From positions 868,001 to 932,000 of the forward strand of contig NZ_LN831025.1 of assembly GCF_001457695.1 (NCBI RefSeq): 64,000 nt of DNA, read 5' to 3'. Shown in pieces: positions 29,200 through 38,591 of the stretch; the stretch's first letter is position 1; each line of letters begins with the position of its first letter. Both the position numbers and the translations under genes were made by a program. The notes beneath the pieces were generated by a model. That model was given only the letters and a program-made list of their open reading frames with translations, was not told where the DNA came from and ran no database searches. The DNA is from Campylobacter jejuni (GTDB taxonomy: Bacteria > Campylobacterota > Campylobacteria > Campylobacterales > Campylobacteraceae).

Positions 29200-29804
29200 T
29201 AAGAAGTCTTTATTATTTAAAAGCTATGGGATTTAACTTTGTTGATACACATACAAACCACTTTGAACAAGTACAAAATTTTCAAGAATTAAAACAACTT
29301 GTTTCATCTTGCACCTTATGCCAATTTTCCAAAACAAGAAAATTTAGTCTTATGGAGCCTAAGATAAAAAATGCCAAATTGCTAATTCTTGATGTTTTTG
29401 GGCAAAAGAGTGAAAATGAAAGCAGAATTTTGCTTAATTCAAAAAAAGGTGAAAAATTAAAACACTATATTTATCAAATTTTAGGGCTTTGCGATGAAGA
29501 TTTTTATTTTTCTTATCTATTTAAATGTTTTTGTAATGGAAAATTTGATGATTTTTCGCTACAATCTTGCTTACCATTTTTCTGGAACGAACTAAAACTG
29601 ATTCAACCTGCTTTTTTACTTTGTCTAGGAGAATACACATTTAAAAGCTTGGGATTTAAAGATTATCACATTTTAAAAGGTGAAGTTTTTGCTTATAAAA
29701 ATTTTTTCATAATGCCAAGTTATGATTTAGATTTTATAGAAAAAAATCCAAGTTATGAAAAAAATTTCATACAAGATTTAAAAAAAATTAAAGGATTTTT
29801 ATGA
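29196..29804 (+). CDS. Uracil-DNA glycosylase family 4/5-like Fe-S protein
   Basis: 202 residues. Four Cys at 39, 42, 111 and 125 have the spacing of the 4Fe-4S ligands of family 4 UDGs (C-x2-C, about 68 residues, C, about 14-16 residues, C). The uracil-binding motif is degenerate: the usual GEAPG is DVFGQ near 66-70 and the later HPS/HPA appears as MPSYD near 173. Either a divergent DNA repair enzyme or a related protein with another role. From memory Cj0963. Confidence 0.7.
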   Translation: MIRSLYYLKAMGFNFVDTHTNHFEQVQNFQELKQLVSSCTLCQFSKTRKFSLMEPKIKNAKLLILDVFGQKSENESRILLNSKKGEKLKHYIYQILGLCDEDFYFSYLFKCFCNGKFDDFSLQSCLPFFWNELKLIQPAFLLCLGEYTFKSLGFKDYHILKGEVFAYKNFFIMPSYDLDFIEKNPSYEKNFIQDLKKIKGFL

Positions 29805-30991
29805 AAAAAATATTTTTAATATTTTTCTTATCTTGCTTTTTGCTTAATGCAAAAGAGCAAAAATTAGTCGATGTAAAACCTGTTGAAAATTTTTATCCTA
29901 AATTAAGCGTTCAAGAATGCAACACAAATTGTCTTTTTGATCTTTTAGAATCAAGATTGTATCTCAGTTTTTTAAGTGAATTTGCAGACCAAAACGATCA
30001 ATTTTTATCTAATGTTTATGCAAAATTATTAAATTCCATTACTGATTTTGAAAAAAATGTTCAAAAAATTACTTCTGTTAAACTTGCGATAATTATCCCA
30101 GAAAAAACCATAAAAAGCTACTCAAATACTATAATAAATTCAAGCATAGCCTATCTTTTAAGACAAAGAGCCGAAATCAAAGTAAAAGTTTTTTTAACCG
30201 GCACAGAAGATAGTGATAAAATTCGAGCCGAGCTTGATGCAGTACAAGCTCAAGGATATCAGTATGCCATAGCTGGATTTACTCTAAAAGGTGCTAATGA
30301 GTTGAAAAATTACTCAGGAAATATGAAAATTTTCATACCGACTATCCATAAAAACAACATACAAATTTCAAATCAAAATATTATTTTTGGAAGTATTGAC
30401 TATGATACTCAAATTGCCACACTTTTAAGCAAATCAAATGCTAATATCGCAATATTTAGCGATGGCTCTGCCTTATCAAGCAATCTAAATTCAAGAATTC
30501 TTGCTCAAAATAATAATGCTAGAATATATACTATAGAAGGAGAGAAGCTTGATTTTAGCAGACTTTTAAGATCACAAGGCGGAGTTAATAATGCCTCAAT
30601 ATTTTTTAACACTCCATTGATCAAAACAGCTCTAGCAAGTTCTCAACTAAGAATTTATAACATTCATCCTTATGTGCTTTTATCCACTCAAATCAACTAT
30701 AATCCAACATTTTTAAGTTTAACACAACAAGGAGATAGAGAAAATTTCATCATTGCTAATTCCATCAATAACCACGATGATAACTTAGTCTATCTTAATG
30801 AAATTTTTAATCAAAGTATAGATTATAACTGGATTGCTTATGCTACTAGTATAGGAGTTGATTACTTTTATACTGAATTCTTAAATAAAAAAAGCGAAAG
30901 TTTATTTGATGAGAAAATCAAAAATTCTCAAGTTGATTACAAAGTGCGTCTTATGCAAGGCAAACAAGCAAGCTTTGAAGAATTAAAATAA
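29801..30991 (+). CDS. Exported protein with a periplasmic-binding-like fold
   Basis: 396 residues with a Sec signal peptide (1-17, ending LNA). The mature part alternates strands and helices (KLAIIIPEKTIKSYSNTI near 107, AIAGFTLKGANELKNY near 160, IIFGSIDYDTQIATLL near 195), a pattern like LppC/LpoA or branched-chain amino-acid binding folds. No lipobox and no known catalytic motif. Overlaps the glycosylase gene by 4 bases and the convergent thioesterase by 9. Function unknown; Cj0964 position. Confidence 0.72.
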   Translation: MKKIFLIFFLSCFLLNAKEQKLVDVKPVENFYPKLSVQECNTNCLFDLLESRLYLSFLSEFADQNDQFLSNVYAKLLNSITDFEKNVQKITSVKLAIIIPEKTIKSYSNTIINSSIAYLLRQRAEIKVKVFLTGTEDSDKIRAELDAVQAQGYQYAIAGFTLKGANELKNYSGNMKIFIPTIHKNNIQISNQNIIFGSIDYDTQIATLLSKSNANIAIFSDGSALSSNLNSRILAQNNNARIYTIEGEKLDFSRLLRSQGGVNNASIFFNTPLIKTALASSQLRIYNIHPYVLLSTQINYNPTFLSLTQQGDRENFIIANSINNHDDNLVYLNEIFNQSIDYNWIAYATSIGVDYFYTEFLNKKSESLFDEKIKNSQVDYKVRLMQGKQASFEELK

Positions 30992-31001
30992 TTCTTCAAA
31001 G
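30973..31001. terminator. Bidirectional terminator inside two overlapping gene ends
   Basis: A perfect 13-bp stem CTTTGAAGAATTA/TAATTCTTCAAAG with loop AAA, followed by GAGCTTTTTT on the plus strand. It lies within the last codons of both convergent genes and covers both stop codons. Confidence 0.75.
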
Positions 31002-31357
31002 AGCTTTTTTAACTGCATATCCATTCTAGCTGGTTTTTCGTTTTTAATAAAAGCTAAAGTTAATTCCATTTTAAAAAGCAAAATTTCATCTTTATAAATT
31101 TCTTGTAAAATTTCCACAGAAGCATTTTTGACTTCTAAAATTTTTGTTTTAATCTCTATCATATCTCCAAGTTTTGCAGGTTTTAAGAAATTGCAATTTG
31201 CTTTTGCAAGCAAAAAATGTCCCTTAGACGCATCAAAAATATCTACTTTTTTATTGAAAAAAATTTCACTTCTTGCTCTCTCGCAAAATTTTAAATAATT
31301 ACTATGATACACCACTCCACCCGCATCAGTATCTTCATAATACACACGCATTTTCAT
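30983..31357 (-). CDS. YbgC/FadM-family acyl-CoA thioesterase
   Basis: 124 residues, single hot-dog fold. The N-terminal VYYEDTDAGGVVYHSNYLKF (about 5-24) contains the catalytic Asp of the YbgC family. YbgC proteins hydrolyse short acyl-CoA or acyl-ACP and are linked to the Tol-Pal system in proteobacteria. Here it is not next to tol-pal. Start ATG at 31357. Confidence 0.88.
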   Translation of the reverse strand: MKMRVYYEDTDAGGVVYHSNYLKFCERARSEIFFNKKVDIFDASKGHFLLAKANCNFLKPAKLGDMIEIKTKILEVKNASVEILQEIYKDEILLFKMELTLAFIKNEKPARMDMQLKKLFEELF

Positions 31358-31499
31358 CGCTTTACCTTAAAAAATATTTTACATTTAAAAAACATTAGAT
31401 TATACAACGGAAATTCTTTGATATCGCTTTTTAGTTTATATTAAAAAATTCCGTCCAATCTTAATTTAATAAAGCTTTTTAACTTCACGGGGAGGGGGT

Positions 31500-33900
31500 A
31501 TAGAGAAATTTTGTTTTAAACTTTCTATTGTTACCTTCTTAAGCATCAACGCTTTTGCAGCCACTCAAGCAAATACTACAGACAATCGAAATTTCAATAT
31601 TCCAGAGCATTATTTTAATGATAACGAACTTTATGATAAAACCAATTCTACTTATAAAAAACTCCAAGGTATAAATTATTATGCTAAGAGTTCTAAACAA
31701 GATATTAACAATATTACTTTAATATATAACAATCCTAAACCAAATATTACAAATATAAACGATTTAAATTTTAAACATTATTTACTTACTCCTGATATGA
31801 GAGAAGATGAAGTTCTTTCTTTTAAAGCAAGGCATGGTGTTAATACAGCCGATCATAGTATAAAAACAGTTAGAGTGCTTCCTTTTTTAATCACAGCAAA
31901 AACCGATCATGCTGATGCAAGTTATAATAAACTTATATTAGAACAAGGAGAACTTAGTTCAGTTTTTTATCTTAAACCTAAAGATACTCATATAAAAAAC
32001 CCTAGTAATTCTAAAAGCAATCAACGCATGAATTTCTTAATGAGTTCTACCTTTACTCATTATGGTAATGCAAGCTATAACCAAACCATACTTCAAAAAG
32101 ATGCCCATATTAGTATGGGAGTTGAGAACACTTATGATTTAGCCTTAAATGGTGCTCCTTATTTAATCGGAGCTATAGCCACTTATGGAGATTCTACAAA
32201 TAATAGTTTAAATATAGAAGCAGGTAGTAGTGTGGAGTTTTTTACTTCCTTGCCTAAAAAAGATAAAAATGGTAATAATACCTTTGATGAAAGAATCACT
32301 CACCTTGTAGGTGGTTTAGCTTATCAGGGCAATGTAAAAAACAATAAAATCTTTATCAAAGATGCTAATATGATTATCCATGGTCCAAGCAAAGCTTATG
32401 CTAGTTTAGCTGCTGCTCATATTAGCGCAGGTTATATAGATAGTGGAACAGATAAAAACTTTCAAGCCAGTAAAAACCTTTTAGACATAGATGGTTTTAA
32501 TCTTGATATGTATATGAACCATGATAAACAACCCCTAGCTTATAATTCTGTTTTATTTGCTGATTTTTGGGGTGGAAAAACCGAACAAAGACAAGCCTTA
32601 GATAATACTATCAATTTAAAAGATATTAAAAACCTAAAAAAAGATAAAAACAATGAGAACATTTTTGCTCAAGCTTTGTTTAACTTCTATGCAGGAGCTT
32701 CTAATAATGGAGAAGCAAATTATAATACCTTAAACATAGAATTAAAACATCCTTTAGAAATCGCTAATAACTTCTTAGGTTATAACCAACATTCTTTTTA
32801 TGGTGGCTTTGCAACTAAAGGAGCTAATCATAATACCATTAACATTAAAAACGATCTTACCACAACCGATCTTTCTCAAAGCATAAAGATGCTTTAAATA
32901 TTATAGCTGCTAGAACCTTAGAAGGCAGTGCGGATTATAATAAAGTTTATATTAATAATTCTATGTCAACCTTACCTGTATATATTTATACAGCTAAGAA
33001 AAACCTTCTTAATAATCAAGACTTTTATCCTAGTAGTGCTAATAACAATGAAGTATCGATTAAAGACTTTGCTTCTTTTAGAAATCTAACTGTATTAACA
33101 GAAGCCAAAGAAGCTTCTTATAATACTATAAATTACAACAATGTTCAAAGCATTACTGATGCAAGTAATATAGATAAAGGTTCTAAAATCATCATAAGAG
33201 CTTTGGATAAAGCCAATCATAATACCATAGATATAAAAAATATTCTTCTAATGCAGCTGATAATGCTTATTTGATTATGGCTTATAATGAAGCTGCTTAT
33301 AATAAAATCATTATCAATGATACTTTATTGGGTGTAGCTTCAGATAAAAGAGAAGGGATTTTAAGTATTATAGCTGGACTTTCAAACAATGGCTATGATA
33401 ATACCTTAATCATAAACAATCTTAATCTTGATGAGTATAAAAATAACAATTCTGTTTTTATAGCTCCTTCAGATATCAGTTTAAGTAAAAACAATAGACT
33501 GATTTAAATACTAAAGTTGAAGCTAGAATTATTAATAACTTTGAGCATTATTATCTTATTGTATCCAATAAAATCAACACAACTCCCCTTTTGAAGTCAT
33601 ACGATGCTCCTATTAATATTTCTAGCGAGGGAGTATTGGCTCTTTATACCCTCAAAGAGTAATACCCTACCTTAAAAATAAAGAAATCTTAATCTTACAA
33701 AGTGAGCAAGGTTTTATAGATGAAAACTCTAATACTTTAAATCAAGAAGAACTTCAAAGCTTTATTGAAAAAATGCAAAAAACAAAGAAGATTTTAAACT
33801 AAGTTCTATAGATAGATTAAAAAAGATGAATTTACAAAAGTTTTCTTATGAAGCAAGAATATCTCAAGATGGCAAAAGCATTTACGCAAGGATAAAATAA
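31500..33900 (+). pseudogene. Decayed exported repeat protein with YN-motif repeats
   Basis: About 800 codons broken by frameshifts near 32880, 33245 and 33505, and again in 33650-33800. The first 20 codons after ATA at 31500 encode a clear signal peptide ending INAFAA, but the start codon is ATA where ATG is expected; GGGGAGGGGG precedes it as a ribosome-site-like purine run. At least a dozen degenerate repeats follow, with core Y/H-N-x-I/L-x-I (ASYNKLIL, ANYNTLNI, ANHNTINI, ADYNKVYI, ASYNTINY, AAYNKIII), suggesting a beta-solenoid surface protein. The C-terminus (KFSYEARISQDGKSIYARIK) is not a beta-barrel. Family not recognised. Confidence 0.8.
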
Positions 33901-33932
33901 ATCATTCCTATCTTTAAGATAGGAATGATTTA
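33898..33932. terminator. Long perfect terminator hairpin after the repeat-protein pseudogene
   Basis: A 16-bp perfect stem (TAAATCATTCCTATCT with its complement) and a 3-base loop, starting at the stop codon of the pseudogene. It separates the repeat-protein gene from the tpsA-like gene. Confidence 0.8.
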
Positions 33933-33996
33933 TTTGTATTTTTATAAATATAAACAAAAGATTCTTAAATCTTAATCTTACAAAAAGGAGCAAGTC

Positions 33997-35601
33997 ATGA
34001 AAAAGTTAAATAAACTTTCTTTGTCTTTAGTTATAGGTTCTTTCTTTTTACACAAAGCTATGCTTTACCAAGTGGGGGTAAGTTCACTTATGGAACAAGT
34101 GGAAGTATAAGTGTTAGTGGTGGCACTATGAATATCTCAGGAAGTAAAACAAACTCTGTTATCCAATGGGGTGGTGGTTTTAATATAGCAAGTGGTGAAA
34201 CTGTAAATTTTGGACAAGGAAAAACTAACCAAAATTATTTAAATATTGCCTATGGTTCTAAAAGCTCTCATTATAGATGGAACACTCAATGGTGGAAGTA
34301 TTAATGCAAAAAAATTGTTCTGTCTGCTTCATCAATATAGGATAAGGGGATGAAGGAGTTTGCAAAAGATGGAAAACTTTCAGCATTTGAAGGAGATCCT
34401 AAAACAATATCACCTGTAATTAAATCCAATGCAGGAAATGTTATAAATTTAGAAACTATGACAGTACGAGAAGGGATTGCTATGGTGGGAAAATATGTGA
34501 CGGAATATGATTCTAATAATAATCATGGTAGATATTTTTTTACAAGCACAATAGAAAAACCGGCTTATTTGTATGTTTACAGCCCTAATGATTTTTTTAC
34601 ATCTTTAGCAGCAAATGGACCATCTATGACAGGTGCTACAAAATCTTTAGTTGGAACAGGAGCGATAAAAAATCGTGAAAACTATAAAGAAACTAGCGAT
34701 CTTATTGCTAAAGATAACATCTCAAATGAAGTTTTAAATTCTATATTTAATGACTTGAAATTTAATTCTAGTGTTGATATTAGCGACTTAAGTAAATTTT
34801 ATAAAGATGGAAAAATATTAACAGCTGATGAATTAACAAGCATTAATCAAAGTATGGATTTTATTACTGCTTTATATGGACAAACTCAAGATAGCAATAA
34901 TGCAACATTTGCAAACGCTTTAAAGGAAGTATTGGGAAATTCTTATGGTGATCTAGGAAAAGCTAATCAAGTCATTATTAAAACAAAGGAAATTCTTTCT
35001 CAAAATTCCTAAAATGACCGAAGGGCAAGAAAACGCTCAAAAAACTTACGATACTGCTGTAAATGCTTATAATGAAGCAGTTAAAGCTTACAATACAGCT
35101 CTAAGTGGTATAACAGGTAATAATGGCGATAAAGTTATTGCAGGTTTAAAACAAGCTGTAGATAAAGTTTCTAGTGATTTACAACAAGCTACAATAGCTC
35201 TTCAAATCGCTACAGCGAGTACTAATTCTAGTTTAGAAAATTCTAATAAAACTTTAGCAAGTGCGAGCATAAATGGAACTAGTCATCTTACAGTCAATGG
35301 AAAATATAGTGCAAACTATAAGCCAGTATCCATTATAAATTCAGGATCCAACAACTCCAACAACTCCAACAACTCCAACAACTCCAACAACGGAAACGAT
35401 GGAACCGATTCAGGTGATATTAACAATGGTAACAACAACGGTTCTAATAATAACCCAAATGATACCATAGGACAACAAGAACCTGACATTACTACAGCTT
35501 TGCTTATGCAAACTACAGATGAAAATCCAAATATCAATGAAGATGATAAACAAGCAAGTATAGATGAAGCCAGCACTCAAGAAAGTGGTAATGTTGTATA
35601 G
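33997..35601 (+). pseudogene. TpsA-type exoprotein (two-partner secretion), decayed
   Basis: Starts at ATG 33997 after AAAAAGGAG. A signal peptide is followed, after a frameshift near 34045, by a TPS secretion domain: ALPSGGKFTYG, then GGTMNISGSKTNSVIQWGGG, FNIASGETVNF and DGTLNGGSINA. Further damage: a frameshift near 34270, an in-frame TAG at 34338-34340 and a frameshift near 35008. The middle (34350-35012) is unlike known FHA repeats; the end is Ala/Lys coiled coil (TYDTAVNAYNEAVKAYNTAL), an NNS repeat and an acidic tail. At about 535 codons the original was short for a TpsA. Confidence 0.85.
35350..35391 (+). repeat. 9-base tandem repeat encoding Asn-Asn-Ser
   Basis: The unit AACAACTCC recurs four times plus a partial copy inside the tpsA-like pseudogene. 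Because the unit is a multiple of three, copy-number change would alter length without shifting frame. Confidence 0.85.
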
Positions 35602-35647
35602 TATCGGATAATTTTAAAGCAGGAAACCCTTGCTCAAGATGATTAAA

Positions 35648-35674
35648 ATCCAAAAGGTTAAAAGCCTTTTGGAT
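35648..35674 (+). terminator. Hairpin after the tpsA-like pseudogene
   Basis: ATCCAAAAGG (35648-35657) and its exact complement CCTTTTGGAT (35665-35674) with a 7-base loop, followed by CTTGTT. Lies between tpsA-like and tpsB-like pseudogenes. Confidence 0.6.
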
Positions 35675-35743
35675 CTTGTTAAAATTAATAAAACAAACAA
35701 AGTTTAAAGATTAAAAATCAAACAAACACTAAGGAAAATTTAA

Positions 35744-37557
35744 ATGAAACGCATTATCTTACTATCTAGTTTAGCTATCTTAAGCCTTTATGCTAGTGAT
35801 ACTAAAGATAATAAAAAACCATACAAATGTTAGAACAATCTCCTTATAAAGAAGATGCTAACCTAAAAACTACAATAACACTTTAAAAGTAAAAGATGGA
35901 GTGATTATCATAGATCATTCTAATACTAGTGATAATAATAATTCAAAAACCATCAACACAAAGAAAAACACTCAAAAAGATAATAACAACACTCAAAAAA
36001 ATCAACCTAATTTGTCTAATGATAATACTTTAAAAACTAAAACCCCAAATTCAAATACTCCTTCTTTAAAAAATACTTCTAAAGAAGAATCAATTCATAA
36101 AGTTAGCTTTAGCTTTCATATTACCAATAAAAACATAAACTTTAAAGATCTAGGTTTAGATGAGCAAGTTTTATAAGAAGCCTTAAACGATTACAAAAAA
36201 GAAAGTATTTCAGTTCAAGACTTACAAGATATAGCCAATATTATTTCTTATTATGTTTAAGTTAATGGTTATCCTGCTGCTACAGCTTATATCCCACAAC
36301 AAGAACTAAAAGATCAAATTCAAATCAATATCACCTTAGGTATTTTAGGTAAATATGTGGTTCAAAACAATTCTAGTGTAAGAGATTATGCTATAGAAAG
36401 TAAATTATCTAATCATAAAGGTGAAATCATCACTACTAAATTAGTAGAAGATGCAGTTTATAAAGTCAATGAAATGTATGGCATACAAACCCTTGCTTCT
36501 TTAAAAGCAGGAGATAATCCAGGTGAAACAGATGTAGTGATAGAAACTACCCCTAGTGATAGCTTTGTGTTTCTGTATTGTTTTATGGGGATAATTACGG
36601 TATAAAAGAATCAGGCAGATAATAGGGGTGGTGCTAGTATGAGTTTTAATAACATAGCTCATCAAGGAGATAGTCTTAATGCTTATTTGCAAAGAAGCGA
36701 TGAAGCACAAACTAACTATGGTATAAGCTATACTACTTTCTTGGGGAATTTAAAAATCACTCGAAGCTATTCTAAAGGAAACTATACTTTAGGGGAATTT
36801 GGAGAGAATTTGACTTTATAGGAACTTCTGAAAATCTAGGTATAGATTTAAAATATCCTTTTATGGATTACGACTTATAATTCTTTTTATTTAACTTCAA
36901 GTTATTATCATAAAAAGCTTAGTGATTCAAGATTAAATATCATGACTATAGATAAAAGCTTTGATACAATAAGCTTTGGTATAGAAGGAGTTTATAATGG
37001 TATTAGTAATGATAGTTTTTCTTATAGTGCTAATAAGCTATGGTAATGTTAAAAATGAAGGTATGACTATAGTAGGTATAGGAACAAGCAAAGTAGGTGG
37101 AGTAGAATTTGGAAAATTTGCTAAACTTAATGTCAATCTTAACAATGCTTATTTCTTTAATGATACTTTTACTCATCTTTTTAGTTTAAATTATCAACAA
37201 GTTATCAATGGAGCTACATTAGATAGTAGTGAAACTATATCTTTAGGAGGTCCTTATGGAGTAAGGGCTTATAATAATGGAGATGGAGAAGGAGATAATG
37301 CTGTAGTGGCTAGCTTTGGACTTAAAATGGCTACTCCTTTAAAAGATTTTTATATCACTCCTTTTTATGATATAGGTTATTCTTGGTATGAGAATGATTC
37401 TTATACAAACTATATGGATGCTTATGGTTTATAACTGCTTTATAATAAAACAGGGAATTTTTATGTTAAGCTTGATTTAGCTAGAGCTTTAAAGAAGTAT
37501 AAACTAGATGATGATTATAGTTCTAAAGCTTATGTAAGCTTTGGGAAGTATTTTTGA
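35744..37557 (+). pseudogene. TpsB-type outer-membrane transporter (ShlB/FhaC family), decayed
   Basis: ATG at 35744 after AAGGAAA, signal peptide MKRIILLSSLAILSLYAS, then a POTRA region (VSFSFHITNKNI, ISYYV-stop-VNGYPAATAYIP) and an Omp85-like barrel with the conserved loop motif GGPYGVRAYNNGDGEGDN (VRGY-type) and a C-terminal strand ending SFGKYF. In-frame TAA stops at 36174, 36258 and 37432 sit where Gln (CAA) is likely. Frameshifts near 35825, 35870, 36555, 36620, 36815, 36880 and 37025. Original length about 600 residues, normal for TpsB. From memory Cj0975 is a homologue. Confidence 0.88.
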
Positions 37558-37595
37558 GTTATTTTTGATCAAATATTTAATGCATATAATTTATA

Positions 37596-37626
37596 GCTTT
37601 TAATGTTATAATTTAGCATTAAAAGC
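37596..37626. promoter_or_regulatory. Inverted repeat around a -10 box upstream of cmoB
   Basis: GCTTTTAATG (37596-37605) and its exact complement CATTAAAAGC (37617-37626) flank an 11-base centre that contains most of TATAAT at 37607-37612. It lies 17 bases before the cmoB ATG. A repressor site or a leader hairpin would both fit. A second TATAAT is at 37585-37590. Confidence 0.5.
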
Positions 37627-37643
37627 AAATGTCAAGGATAAAA

Positions 37644-38519
37644 ATGCAAGAAAATTTACTCGAAAAACAATTTCTAAATCACCCTTTATACGCTAAAATT
37701 CAAGAACTTAAAGCTCTTAATCTTGCTTGTAATTTTTCTTTAGATGATAGCGTGAATTTATCTACAAATTCTCAAGCCAAAGATGAAATCTTAGCTATAA
37801 CAAAAGAACTCAAGCCATGGAGAAAAGGTCCTTTTAAAATAGACGATCTTTTCATCGATACAGAATGGCAAAGTTTTATTAAATTCAACATTCTAAAGCC
37901 TTTCATGAACGAAATTTCTCAAAAATGCGTTGCTGATATAGGCTGTAATAATGGTTATTATATGTTTAAAATGCTTGAATTTAATCCTGCAAAACTCATA
38001 GGTTTTGATCCTTCTATCAAATACCGTTTGCAATTTGAACTCATTAACGCTCTAGCTAAAACTCCTATAAAATACGAACTTTTAGGCGTAGAAGATCTTC
38101 CAAGCTATAGCTTGAAATTTGATGTGATTTTCTGTCTTGGGGTGATTTATCATAGAAGTGATCCTATAAAAATGTTAAAAGATTTAAAAGCAGGACTTAA
38201 TAAAAATGGAATTGTTTTTTTAGATACCATGTATATAGAAGATGAGAGAGAAATCGCTCTTGTGCCTAATAAAACTTATTCTAAAATTCCAAATATTTAT
38301 TTTATACCAAGCATTAGTGCATTAAAAAACTGGTGTGAAAGAGCAGGATTTAAAGAATTTGAAGTTTTGGCTACAAAAAAAACCGATGAAAACGAACAAA
38401 GAAAAACAGAATGGATAGACTCTTTTTCGCTGGAAAATTTCTTAGATCCAAAGGATAAAAATCTTACCATTGAAGGCTATGAAGCACCCAAAAGAGTTTA
38501 TATACGCATTAAAATATAA
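37644..38519 (+). CDS. cmoB: tRNA U34 carboxymethyltransferase CmoB
   Basis: 291 residues from ATG 37644, chosen for AAGGAT just upstream; ATG 37629 is an alternative. Motifs KPWRKGPF near 62, the SAM-binding VADIGCNNGYYMFKML near 101 and GVIYHRSDPI near 165 match CmoB, which uses carboxy-SAM to make cmo5U at the tRNA wobble position. Its stop codon overlaps the -35 box of the next promoter. Confidence 0.93.
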   Translation: MQENLLEKQFLNHPLYAKIQELKALNLACNFSLDDSVNLSTNSQAKDEILAITKELKPWRKGPFKIDDLFIDTEWQSFIKFNILKPFMNEISQKCVADIGCNNGYYMFKMLEFNPAKLIGFDPSIKYRLQFELINALAKTPIKYELLGVEDLPSYSLKFDVIFCLGVIYHRSDPIKMLKDLKAGLNKNGIVFLDTMYIEDEREIALVPNKTYSKIPNIYFIPSISALKNWCERAGFKEFEVLATKKTDENEQRKTEWIDSFSLENFLDPKDKNLTIEGYEAPKRVYIRIKI

Positions 38520-38543
38520 ATTCTTTTTATTTTTTGCCGATAT
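38517..38543 (+). promoter_or_regulatory. Sigma-28 (FliA) promoter of the Cj0977-like gene
   Basis: TAAA at 38517-38520, a 16-base spacer and CCGATAT at 38537-38543 match the flagellar sigma-28 consensus. The -35 element overlaps the cmoB stop codon. The start codon is 49 bases downstream. Cj0977 is known as a FliA-dependent, non-flagellar invasion gene. Confidence 0.88.
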
Positions 38544-38591
38544 TGAAATTTAGATATTTTGAAGTAGATAAGTAGAATTTAAAGGTTAGAT

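Noticed and set aside
31489-31498. GGGGAGGGGG before the repeat-protein pseudogene as a contingency tract
   Set aside because: The run is interrupted by A, the longest stretch is five G, and no start codon upstream would be put in frame by a length change. It reads better as a degenerate ribosome site.
35316-35576. 86-residue minus-strand open frame rich in Leu and Glu
   Set aside because: Reverse of the NNS repeat and Asn/Asp-rich tail of the tpsA-like pseudogene; no ribosome site.
31500-37557. Contact-dependent inhibition (CdiA/CdiB) or prophage remnant
   Set aside because: No immunity gene, no toxin C-terminus, no integrase, att repeats or phage genes; the parts fit an ordinary short TPS pair plus a repeat protein.
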